A stretch of DNA of 64,000 nt, from positions 6,616,501 to 6,680,500 of the forward strand of contig JAXDDX010000012.1 of assembly GCA_034670405.1 (NCBI GenBank). The letters are read 5' to 3'. The notes under the pieces are model-generated. The model saw only the letters and a list, made by a program, of their open reading frames with translations, did no database searches and was not told the DNA's origin. This DNA comes from Hoplostethus atlanticus. Its lineage: Eukaryota; Chordata; Actinopteri; Trachichthyiformes; Trachichthyidae. Positions 37,799 to 48,642 of the stretch are shown piece after piece; position 1 is the first letter of the stretch, and each line of letters begins with the position of its first letter. The translations under genes and the position numbers were made by a program.

Positions 37799-37891
37799 AG
37801 GTCGATCCTTCATGGGTGGAGAGAAGACTTTAGGATGGTTGAGATCCGAAGCTCCCCAGAGCTTCTTCGGCGACTTCCTGGATGCACTGCA

Positions 37892-37937
37892 TTATGGGTC
37901 ACCGTCTGGGGGTGGAGGTTGGCACAGCTTGTACAAT
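37892..37937 (-). CDS. prex2: prex2 last coding exon with stop
   Basis: The 46-nt coding part has one base completing an Arg codon, then LYKLCQPPPPDGDP and TAA. The acceptor is TCTGCTCAG. The LYKLC-x-PPPP ending matches the P-Rex2 C-terminus, apart from a few terminal residues. In human PREX2 the C-terminal region contributes to PTEN binding. Confidence 0.96.
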
Positions 37938-39239
37938 CTGAGCAGAGAAACACACAGATGAGACGACATTAACCCTGGCTAGTGGGTGAGTCACGGGTAA
38001 GCTACACACTAACACGTACAAACACTGAGCACTATGCACACACTCATGCACAAACACAGAGGGATGCTCTGAAGATAATCTGTCACTGAGCCATCTCATT
38101 AAGTGTCATTTCCCATTATTGCCTCAATACTCTATCAGTCCTGGATTTCCTAATGTCTGTCCAACTCAGAGGAATTGCTACCAAGAATTTAGCCGTCCTT
38201 TCAAGTCAAAGACCATTAACTACGTGAGTAGAGAAACTGAGAAAAATGACTTCAGTGTTTATCTCCTGCCCTGAAAAAAAGTGTTGTTGGTACAAAAGTA
38301 AACTTTATATTGTTTGGTAACATGGGAAAACAATGTTCCCTTATGGGAATAATTCTTGTTGATATGAAATCTAAGCCCTAGTCATAACATTTCACCGGTA
38401 AAACCCAAAGTAGCTACTGGAAGTAACTGCTGTTTGCAGTTATAAAACAGAATGGGATGAGCTGCATACTGGCCCACATTTATCATAAAACTTCAACCAA
38501 TTGCTACACCCCAATCATTTTCTCATCACATTCATCCACCTGCAGCATTTACCATCTCACATACATGTTTCCCATGTATCCCCCACTACAGCGTTGCTGT
38601 CCTCTATAGTTTAAATAATTGCTAAAGGGCACAAGGAACACCTTGGGTCTCCATGACCTTGGCCTGACATTGCTCCGCTGCACACAAGTCAAACTCGCAG
38701 ACAGCTTATTTTAACCTTGCACTCAATTTCCTGTCATCTGTAGTGGAGGGATAGCGAGAACCTCCATCTTGTGAACTGCCAGTCCTTTGATTCAGGTTAA
38801 GAGCATGTTTCATGGCTCAGGAACACACTTACACATTCTGTAGCAGTCACTCACACTGCAACAACTATGACATAAACCTACTGAGAGTGCAGCAATTTCA
38901 CCCCCCGACCACAACGTCTCAACACTAATCATCCCCCTACTTAATTGTATTTGTCAATTCCACTAAAAGGTTCAAAAGGGCTGACTGTCACACAAAAGCC
39001 CATATGTCATAGCCAAGTGGCTGAGGCAGTCCTTGTCCTTATGTTGGTGCTAGTGAGTGCAGGGAGCTCCCTACTAATGGAACCACTTGGCCTCAGTCCT
39101 ACACAGAAAAGCCCACATGCACAAACACAAACAAGTGCACTGTGTATGTACTATACAAACACATGCACAATGTTATAAAGAAATAGGTACACACAGATGA
39201 ACATCATGGGTCCATGTATTGATACGACTGTAGTTTTAC
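37938..39239 (-). other. prex2 last intron (1.3 kb)
   Basis: No exon or clear repeat was found. A weak tRNA-SINE-like stretch (GCCAAGTGGCTGAGGCAG) lies near 39014. Confidence 0.75.
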
Positions 39240-39307
39240 CTTGGCACTGATGACGGTGTACGGTCCCTCACTCCCAGGTTCTTGGCAGAATTCTGAACTC
39301 TTGCCCC
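39240..39307 (-). CDS. prex2: prex2 penultimate exon
   Basis: This 68-nt exon is entered in phase 0 through CTTTTAG. It encodes GARVQNSAKNLGVRDRTPSS, then VP and two bases of Arg, leaving through CCAAG|GTAAAA. It lies in the IP4P-like C-terminal region. The block GARVQN-AKNLGVRDRTP is highly conserved in P-Rex2. Confidence 0.97.
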
Positions 39308-41272
39308 CTAAAAGACAAACAGAGATTTATTTATTCAAGCCATCCTGGATCAATTTTAAATGGAACTCACATAAATAGGAGCTAAGAATGACACCACAGA
39401 CAAAGCCGGAGGACATTTCAGCCCTCCGAGTATCGGGATTAATTTGTCCCAACGCTGTAATGTAAAAAAAATAAAAAGGTTGACATTGAGAGTGTGGTGA
39501 TTTAGTTTTTGCTTGGAAATAAATTGCTGAGTAATATTGGCCAAACTCTCTACTGTCTGAAATCATGTTTGCTGCCCGGCAACATCAGTTCATAGAAAAT
39601 TCTCTCAGGCAGCACTGGGATCTACTGAGGCCTTGCTGATTTTGTTTATGGTTGTAAATTCAGATATACAGGATCCACTTATTTTAAAGGTCCCCTGGGG
39701 GATGAGCTACAATTGGACGCCATCTTAGCCAGAATCAATCTCTGGTGGCGCTGTTTGTTTAATGGCCTGAGTGGCCCCCAAGTGAGATTGCTTTCTGTCA
39801 GTCCTACAATGACTGACAGTCACCTGTGAGAAGTGAGGTGTAAATCCTAGGCATTAACAGCAGACGTCATACGGTGCACTGTTTAATCTACAGCTGCTGT
39901 GTGCTGTCTAGGCCTATCTACCTGTCTTCTGTCTGTCTGGCCAGGTATGCAAGAAAGAATGCATGTGTGTAGTTTTGCGTAAGGAAAGAAAAGTGGGCGG
40001 TAAGGTATTTGGAAGATGTGTGTGTGTGTGCACGTGTGTGTTTGAGAGAGTTTGATTGTGCCCAGTCAGGGGCATGTCGTCACTTTGCTAAAGTTCCTGT
40101 ATTCTGCTGGCCGTGCGCAGAGTCGGCAGATACACAACTGTTCGGGGCAGGAGGGTACGAAGCCTCGCTAAAATTTAGAGACAAGAACACCTGCACTCAC
40201 AAATACTTTCTCTCTCTCTCATGCCAACACACACTCAAACAATCAAATCATTACCCCTAGAGGTCATCAGCATCCCCTCTTTGAGCAGGGAGCGACTGGC
40301 CAAGAGTGCATTATCTGTCTAACCTCTCTGTTAGAAGTCTGCAGTCAGTCATCATACTGTCTGTCCTATGCTATGCTAGGATAGCAGGATAGCATCAGCA
40401 ATTACCCGATGCCTATCACAGCCATCCATCCTGATGCCTCCAGACAGAGATGCACCCTAATGTCCCTAAAGGACATGGCACTGAAACACACAATGGGAAG
40501 TTCAGATGAGTTAGTGAAAAAGGTAGAAACAAAACTCTCTTATTGTATAGTCAAGAAGTTCCACTTGGGTGGACGATGCCTCCGGGCAGTGTCTCACTAC
40601 TGTATTCAAAATGTGGTGTATGTATTTTGTACGATTGTTTGGTTTGTTCATGTGTCATATTTGTTTCGCCAGCTAAATGTTTTACAACTGAAAACACAAA
40701 ATTAAACTTGAATAAAACATCTGACATTCTGCCAAGGTCCTAATGGTTGAAACATCAATGAGACAGTGAAATAAATATTTCTTGTGAGTATCTTTTATTC
40801 AGCGTGTTGAATCTAGTTTATTCCATTTGATCTAGCTTCATCTGTCCTGCTGGTGTATCAACTTTTCTCTAGAAATGCATGTTCAAGTATATTTTCTAGC
40901 ATTTAGAAAAACAATTCACTCATCACTTCAAAACGTACCCCTGGCTTGAGCACGTACCCCTCTGAGAATAAAGACTACAAGGGTGATAAAGTAAGTTTTC
41001 AGAATTTGAGGTACTCACTGTCTTTATTACACAGTCCAAATATTACTAGATAAAAGTTTACAAATCAAGCTGGGATTGAACCCAAATCACTGCAATGCCG
41101 ATGCTTTTCAAGCCGAGTGGTGGTGTCTAGCTGATGGATGGGTCCTGTTGGGTCTGATGCTGTGCTGAGTAACCTTTGGTGAGCAGATAAATATTCAGGA
41201 AGGAAGAAGAGGCATGCAGTCCCTGAGTGATATTCATATTCATCAAATTCATCAGCTGATGTCTGAGACCAA

Positions 41273-41274
<2 letters not shown>

Positions 41275-41317
<43 letters not shown>
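41275..41317. repeat. (AC)n microsatellite
   Basis: A 43-bp pure run inside a prex2 intron. Confidence 0.96.
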
Positions 41318-41319
<2 letters not shown>

Positions 41320-42647
41320 GAGAGAGTGCAGACTCCCCTCTGCTTTCTACTTGGTCTGGAGGACCTCCTCTTCGTGATGACTAGGTAAAAAATGACAAAG
41401 AAAATGGCAAAGATGTCTAATGAGATATTTGGGAGAGGGATGAGGAAAAAGGAGACACAATCAACTACAATTAAAAAGTTAAAGGTGTGCTCACAGGAAG
41501 CAAACAAGATAGATTGCCTGATCCATGTTGGACCCATCTCAATTCAGGAAATACTGTGTAATAAGAAAAATTACAGGGCTTACTCTACAAATTTTGCTCT
41601 ACAAAATTCACCGAAACAGCGAAACACCACAGTGCACCTTTTCATATGCCACTCAACAATATCTCATACCCACACCCGGCGCTTGTTGTATTCTTTCTAG
41701 CCACATAGCGCTGAAGGTCAAACAATGCCTAGTGTTGCATTCTTCTGGCCGGCAGCCCACTTCTCTAAGAGTGTGGAGATTAAATGTCTCTCCTTCATCA
41801 GGTTCTAAGCCTCTCAACTAACCTCTCCTCCGACTGAAAACAGCAATACAACCAGCACTCGCTGAACTTCTAATGAGAGTTGGAGATGTGGGCCAAGTTC
41901 CAGTCACGGTTGGAGCCTTTTGTGGGACGAAAATGAGTAATCTATGAGAAAATAATGGGAATTCTTTCCCCTCAGCCCCAGGTAGACTTGCAGAGCAACA
42001 AACAAGCTCCAGTCTCTCAGCTCTCTTTGTCTCTTCTCTCTCTTTCTCTCGGTTTCATATTCTGGCAGAAGTGGAGGCATATCTAGTAATGTTACAATCA
42101 GAGAAAAGGGGAGCAGAGAAAGTGGAGAGAGAAATTACATGGAAGAGAAATGACAACGGCTGCTGATAGCAACAAAAGCTTCTTTTTTCCCCACCAAATG
42201 ATTAAAAAACTTTCATAAAAAAAACATGTTTCATTTGTAGACCTGGGGGCTGCCTTTGAAAAGTTGTTGCTCAACTGCTGGGGTCTGGGAGAAACCAAAC
42301 AACGACGTTAGACTACAAATCAAATCAAAGCAGTTACTGGCATAACTGTCCTTCCACTGGCAATGTTACATCCAAGCCTAATAGATTTGGCAGTTTAGTT
42401 CAGTTAGTTTGCCAGACTCAATGAAGCATACAGTCTATCTCATCATTTTGGAAGCTGAAACTGCACTGTGGATTGAAACAGACTCTGACTCACTCCAAGT
42501 GAAACAATGTTAGAAAATGTCACAGCTGGGACTGGACCAACAAAAGCAAATATTTTGTAATCTAGCAACGGGATCAGACTGCAGCCGAGCAGAATATAAA
42601 CAGACATATGATTCAAAAGCAAATGCATCCCCTAACCTTTATCAGTC

Positions 42648-42651
<4 letters not shown>

Positions 42652-42684
<33 letters not shown>
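42652..42684. repeat. (GT)n microsatellite near a prex2 donor
   Basis: A 33-bp run ends 31 bp from the exon at 42716-42818. It reads as (CA)n downstream of that exon's 5' splice site in the transcript. Confidence 0.95.
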
Positions 42685-42686
<2 letters not shown>

Positions 42687-42715
42687 ACGTGCATGCTTCA
42701 TTGCACACCACATAC

Positions 42716-42818
42716 CTGTTTCCTCATGACATCAGTGGCTTGCATGATGCAGCGAGGGGGCAGGCCGTGGTTACGAGCCAGCAGTATGGCCTGCTCCAGT
42801 GTCACACTCAGGGTACAG
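42716..42818 (-). CDS. prex2: prex2 exon following the CX5R loop
   Basis: This 103-nt exon has one base completing the Arg of the CX5R loop. It then encodes [20 protein letters not shown] and [14 protein letters not shown]. The C-T-L-S-V-T-L-E-Q helix follows the phosphatase-like loop as it does in INPP4 enzymes (loop then T-x-MSVTLEQ). The acceptor is CCAACAG and the donor is CAG|GTATGT. This exon sits in the core of the IP4P-like fold. Confidence 0.97.
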
Positions 42819-44435
42819 CTGTTGGTCGGAGAGGAGAACATAAGGTCAAGCTTAAAAACACACCCTCAGTCTGTATATGTGTCGAGGTGTCACTTGTGAG
42901 GAGTGGATGTTGAATTCTCTGACGACCAAAAATTTTGCAGAAAATTGCTCCTGGGCTACTTTAGTAGTATAATAGTATACCATTAAAACACACAGTCTGT
43001 AATTTACCCTCGCTAAGACTCACAAGAGCATCATCTATAGTGACAATATAGGTCTGCGCTGACTCAACACTGTGAGAGATTCACAGCCCTCGAGGTGCGC
43101 TAGTGGTCTTTGCTACAGATGGAGACTTTCATTTGAGACTGAAAGCAATATTTGATATTGAGTCCTTTGGCTATGAAGGCAATATAAACAAAAGCACGCC
43201 ACTCTAGCATTCTGGGTAACCTCCAGATATGACAGATCTCTGGCCGAAATCATTAAGGCTATCAAATCTCCATGTCTGTGCTTTGCTCGTCTTCACACCT
43301 CGTCATTATCATCAGTTTCTCCTGTTTCACCTCCCTCGTCTCCTCACTAATGAATCAATTCAGTTGCCATTCAACACTGAGAAGAATCACTGAGGAAACA
43401 ACAACAACAACACCACCCCCCACCCCCCCCCCCACCAATTTTTGCTTAAGATTTGCTTTAGATTGAATGGCTGACGAGAAAACCTTGAGGTGGACTTGCA
43501 GAGACAACCCAGTTTTCTCATCATCAGGATTGATACTTTTCATTGCAGCCAGGGGGAAAGGGTCCAAGGACAAGTCAGTGTGTATTCTGTAGCAGAAGCT
43601 ATATACTCTCACTGCAGTAGGGGTGTGATGTGTGTAAAATGAGTGTTGACGTGTGTCTGTGATTCATTAGTTACAGCGAACTTCTTTCCCACACCCACAC
43701 ACCCACGCTCACGCACACACACACACTCCCTCCTCCTCTCTTTCTCACACACACAGATGGCACTATGTGGATAAATCCTTAGAGAGCCAGTGACAGGTGT
43801 CAAGGACACTGGGTGACCTTTCTATGATAACAAGCTGCACAAGCATATCGATCCAGGGCCCTTTTGAAATTGAACTGCCCAAAGTTCCAACACTGCCATG
43901 GGGCTGGTAAACAATCTGAACTGGTTGATTAATATCTCTCATGCTAGTGTTTTGTACAGACTGAGAACAAAAAAACGGAACAGATGTGTGGTAAGGGACA
44001 TATTGCTGCCAGAAGCCATCACTGTGGATCAATCACATCAGCATTTAAATGTCCTCTTGAGTTCCAGTTGCACAACTTTACGACAGCATAACATGGTGCG
44101 ATAGAAGTAATGAACCCAAAGATCATCTCCAGTATGTGCTGAGACATTCCAGTAAAGGTTTGCAAAACATCCCCTTTCATAGGCCACCCTCAGAATTTTG
44201 TAACCACCCATTTGAGCTCCCCACACCGATAAAAAAGGAAAGAAATCTCCCACAGAGGATCTTTAAATATCTCATCAGCTGGAGCAGGATGAAAGAAATT
44301 CACAAAATCCATGTGTATGAGGCCCCTCGGTCTCCCAGTTCATTAGGGCTGGTGTCATAGGACGGGGTGATTTATACCCATCTGTCATAATGTGGTTCCA
44401 GCACCAGAGGCCTTACTGATAACCAAGAGGGAAAG

Positions 44436-44440
<5 letters not shown>

Positions 44441-44496
<56 letters not shown>
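44441..44496. repeat. (GA)n microsatellite
   Basis: A 56-bp pure GA run. It is a mirror-repeat homopurine tract that could form triplex DNA, and it reads as (CU)n in the prex2 transcript. Confidence 0.96.
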
Positions 44497-44500
<4 letters not shown>

Positions 44501-45524
44501 AAGACACATAGGGAGGATGCAGAGAGTTATCAATAAAAGCGAAAATGAGAAACAAGTACAGGGCAGAGAGAATGATAGAGGAAGGAAAGTATACAGACTC
44601 AACATTTATCTTGAGGTTATAAAGTACTGTATGCACAGTGCATCATTCTTTTAGGAGCTTCACTTTAAGACCCGTTTCACATGTCCATAAACTCTGCACT
44701 TGACTCCAAGTAGAGGTCAGATGAACCAAAACCCAAAGCACCGAATAAAAAAGGCACCAGAAAGTGAGGCAGGGTTTCAGCATGTAGCCCAAATGTACGA
44801 TTGCTGTCTGAAATGTATGTGAGTGACTAAAAGCAAACGATCTCAAAGTCTGATTGAAAGTTTGAAAGCTTTGTGCTGCTGTCATATTCTCCCTTCCTGA
44901 TGTCTTTTTGTCCTAATGGATTTTTTAGGGGTGCTGGACAAAAAAACATCTAGAGAAGAGGGGAGCACAGCATATTGTAAACTGCTGATGCCCCTAAACA
45001 TCATGCTTTCACTGTTATTAAAACTCATCCATCAAGCCAACTAATCCAATCAATAGTGCATGAGAAGGCTGCCACACTGACAATGCAATTTCCACATTAC
45101 GACTCTATTGGCTTGGCTTCATAGGGTTATTTCGTTAATACCCAGAGATTTATTCCCAGTGCTCACCATATTACATGAACAACACATAGAAGATGTTTTT
45201 GTGTACTACGTTTGAGATTACACAGAGAAAGCATTGAAATAGGTGTATTCATGCATAATCTCTGCTCTATCAATAGTAAGGCAGCACAGTCACACACACC
45301 GTGACTGCCATAATAAATGACAAATGACGAGCATCAAGCATCAAGACAGTTCTTACTGACTAGAGAGTCCAATACACCCGTCATCCTCTAGCGTTAGAAG
45401 GTGAAATAGTATTTAGGGAGAAAGCCAGTTCACAAATAATCCTGAATATGGCAGGCCTTGTCACCTGCTGTGTCACGGTACACTTAGCCTGCCTGTGCCG
45501 GGTGACTTGTGGTAGTGTGTAATT

Positions 45525-45569
<45 letters not shown>
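45525..45569. repeat. (CA)n microsatellite
   Basis: A 45-bp pure CA run in a prex2 intron. Confidence 0.96.
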
Positions 45570-45574
<5 letters not shown>

Positions 45575-46356
45575 GCTACAGGTTAATAAAGGAGCAGCAG
45601 TCATTGCACAGACAGGAACTTTCTATTAGAGCTCAGGCAACCAGGCGGCTCCATCCACAGCACTTTATCAAACCATCAGTCACACCCAGCATACGCATGA
45701 GCGTGCGCACGTGCGTGTGCGTATGCATGTGCGGGTATGTGCGCGCGACGGAGAAAGACAGAAAGATGTGGAAAGACTCATAGAGTAAAGAAAGCGGGTA
45801 TCAGAGAGAGGGGTGGGTGGAGAGGAAGAACAAAGTCAGAGATGAAAGATCAAAGCTGCAACCGGGGATCAGGGGTGACAAACGATCAGGATATTTCTGT
45901 CCTCATGCCCTCAGCAGCGGGTGAAATATGGAGCCGTATATAGAATTCAATGAGAATGGAAGTAATTGACCCGTCTCCTTCCTGTGTAAAGTGCTATGCG
46001 TACTTAAACGGCCCTGATCTGGTCGGAGAAACAATGGGCCCCATTAACGACAATATCCTAATGGTAACTAATGCACAGAAAGGCGTATTAATAGAAAATC
46101 CCCACAGTGAATAGTTATGGCAATGTCATGGAATGGAGAGGCAGAAAGAGGATGAAAGAAGGATGAGCGGGGGAATGGTGGTAATGATGGTAAAGGTGAG
46201 ACGGGTGTCAACGAGGGAGAGAGATGAAAGAGAGGGGAGAACCGCAAGAGAAATGTCACCGATGTGGAAACATAAAGGAAACTATGAGTAGGAAAGTAGA
46301 AAGGTTCAGTTTAGAATTGGGAGACGTATACACACACTGATACTCAACACACTCAC

Positions 46357-46547
46357 CGATGAACGCCACTGTTGCACATGACGATGTGTGTGGCTCCCAG
46401 GCGCGAGCAGAGCTCAGAGGCCACCGTGAGCAGACCCACTCCAGAAGCCCCGCAGGCTGTGTACTGACAGGCGGCAGTCCGGCGACAACTGATGAAACTC
46501 TCCATCAGGCGGTAGAGCTCCTCCAGAGCGTTGAGGGGACGCATCAA
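46357..46547 (-). CDS. prex2: prex2 exon carrying most of the CX5R loop
   Basis: This 191-nt exon is entered in phase 0 through CTACCCAG. It encodes [40 protein letters not shown] and [20 protein letters not shown], then GVH and two bases of Arg. C-N-S-G-V-H-R fits the CX5R signature seen in INPP4 phosphatases. In P-Rex proteins this domain has no established phosphatase activity, so a structural role is likely. The Arg codon is split by the intron. The donor is ATCG|GTGAGT. Confidence 0.97.
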
Positions 46548-46983
46548 CTGGGTAGGGAGAGAGGGAGAGCGGATCAGTCAGGATCAAGCCAAATAAATAT
46601 GAAGGCCTGCCAGTTTGTTCATGTGCAAAGGAGGAAATGGAGAGAAGGAGCCAGCAGGGAGGAGAGAGAGTCGGTCTGAAGATGAGGATGTGCTTTTGCA
46701 GTCTATGATCACACAGATCCAAGTAATGCTGCGTTCAGGGAATTAAATATGAGCTGGCCACCGCGGAAACAACATTCAGCCTCCTTGTGGTAATTACAAG
46801 TAGGACAAGGGAATCTATTGTAGTCTCTGAAATCTCCCAGTTGGCGAGAAGTGTGTCAACACAGACGGCAAACTCGGCATGGACTGATGTCAGCAGTCCA
46901 AGACAACAGAAATCTAATGTATCAGTTATATTCACACTAATACAATCAACTCTACTTGCAAATAGCGAGTAAGAGGGTCTTAC
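46548..46983 (-). other. prex2 intron (436 bp)
   Basis: No repeat or gene signal was seen apart from a short purine-rich stretch near 46628-46675. Confidence 0.85.
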
Positions 46984-47050
46984 CTTGTCTATGAGGGCAG
47001 CTTTGGGTGCAGAGCTGGGTGGCATGTTGGACTGGTCCAGGTAGAAGGCC
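46984..47050 (-). CDS. prex2: prex2 exon (AFYLDQSN segment)
   Basis: This 67-nt exon has one base completing Arg, then AFYLDQSNMPPSSAPKAALI and DK. The acceptor is TTCCTCAG and the donor is AAG|GTAAGA. It is a linker between two helical blocks of the IP4P-like region. The AFYLD start is conserved and the Pro/Ser stretch is variable. Confidence 0.96.
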
Positions 47051-47998
47051 CTGAGGAAAAACACACATGGATAAGATCACATATGGAGCGAATCCTTAAC
47101 TGGAGTTTTGCAATGCAATTGGAAGACAAGACCGTTTCTACTGTCTTGATGTGAAGGTTTTATGGACTGTAGTGGAAAGTCATTGAACAATCGGACAAAA
47201 GTTGTTATTGATTTAGTCGTTCCACTGATTGAATAACACACTGTGGCGCTCTCCTCCCTGTACCATTAGGTCATCAGGAGCAGGGCACTGTCTTTCTGGG
47301 AAAAGTAGGCCACCCGTTCATTATGGAGCTCCACCATCTGACTATCAATCATGAGAATAACTTGGGCACAGCTCAGCAGAAACACAGACTAAGCATCTCT
47401 TGTCCTGGGCATCACTCCAAATGCCATTGCCTCATTCATTCATGGAGTGCAGTTGATTTGGTGTAATTCCTTATTCCTCCATTGGGGGCAGCACTGGATT
47501 GGTATGTTTATGGCGATAGAGAGGCTGTACGCCACAATGAGTCCAATGGCAGTTGAGTGCTATTGGTGCAAGCTCAGCAATCCAGCACTGTGCTAAAAAT
47601 AGTCTACTACACTACATTAAACCCCTTGTAATAAAATCACATACTCCATTGCTTCATGCCATCATGAAGCAATAACAGTATACAACACTCATCCATATAG
47701 TGTCTGTTTCTGAAATCACAAATATAATGTCTTTGGCAAACTTCCCTTATAAGAAGGATGCAGGAACAAGAGGCTTTGAAGGAAGAAGATTGTTTACAAG
47801 AATCTGCGAAGCAAAGTTCATTCAGTCTGCCAGCGAGTAATTAAAGTCAGGACAGGGAGGCATTCATTATGACTGTGGTGTTTCAGCCTGACAAGACATA
47901 ATGACATTAATTAATCAGAGCAACATTAAAACATGTATGATTCAGGATTTTATAGTGATATAAATCAAGATTCAGCTGAAATTAAGTAGGTCATCAAG

Positions 47999-48036
<38 letters not shown>

Positions 48037-48601
48037 CAATAACTACATTCTCTATGCAGTCTTAGTAAACACACCCACGAGAAAGAAATATACCATGAGG
48101 CCCTAATGCCCCATTTGGACTAATGGGGCTCAATAGACTTTCACACTCTCAACACAGTATCCAGCCTCAACACTAACAGGATGCCCTGATTAACAGTAGC
48201 TCAGCTCCTTCATATAACACACACACACGACACGATACAACACACCTCTACTATACAGAGGAGAAGCACGACCACTTTATGCCTTTACTTGACAGTTTCC
48301 AAGTGTTTTCCAATTATTTTTTCCCTATCCAGTGAATTATCCTTTCACCTTGTGGCATGCACTACTAAATGACTATGAGCAGAGTTTACTACGGGTTCAG
48401 ACGGAGCTAACAGCCCATGTAATTGGTTCAAGACGGCCTTATCATTCACAAGATGCTCAAGATAGTCTGGGAATAACACAGAGCTTCAGCACGAACCGCT
48501 AACCTCTTCAATTCCTCCTATAAACCGCTGGCAAGCACATAAAGTGGCGTGAGGGTCATAATGTAATTTGCTGAATAATGTTTAAGGGTATATATGTGTA
48601 T

Positions 48602-48642
<41 letters not shown>

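Larger units (their letters stand above)
35902..37891. other. prex2-C8orf34 intergenic spacer (1,990 bp)
   Basis: The spacer contains the C8orf34 5' leader and promoter-like block (35902-36250), an AT-rich middle (36250-37700) with a strong cryptic donor at 36461-36466, and the prex2 3' untranslated region with a polyadenylation signal at 37793-37798. No separate gene was recognised. The plus-strand open frame at 36320-36580 has no family features. Confidence 0.85.
39308..42715 (-). other. prex2 intron (3.4 kb)
   Basis: No exon was found. It holds (CA)n at 41275-41317, (GT)n at 42652-42684, and a tRNA-like stretch on the minus strand near 41060-41130 containing GGGTTCAATCCC. A small hairpin GTCAGTC/GACTGAC lies near 39796-39822. 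Confidence 0.75.
42819..46356 (-). other. prex2 intron (3.5 kb)
   Basis: No exon was found. It contains a C-rich CACC tract at 43415-43437, (GA)n at 44441-44496, (AC)n at 45525-45569, and an alternating purine-pyrimidine stretch at 45691-45750. Confidence 0.75.

Noticed and set aside
38990-39060. tRNA-like GCCAAGTGGCTGAGGCAG
   Set aside because: It has only a D-arm-like resemblance, and no T arm lies at the right distance.
41060-41130. Possible tRNA gene on the minus strand with GGGTTCAATCCC
   Set aside because: The T-arm-like motif and an A-box-like stretch are visible, but no acceptor stem or anticodon arm could be folded. It is more likely a SINE head or tRNA pseudogene.
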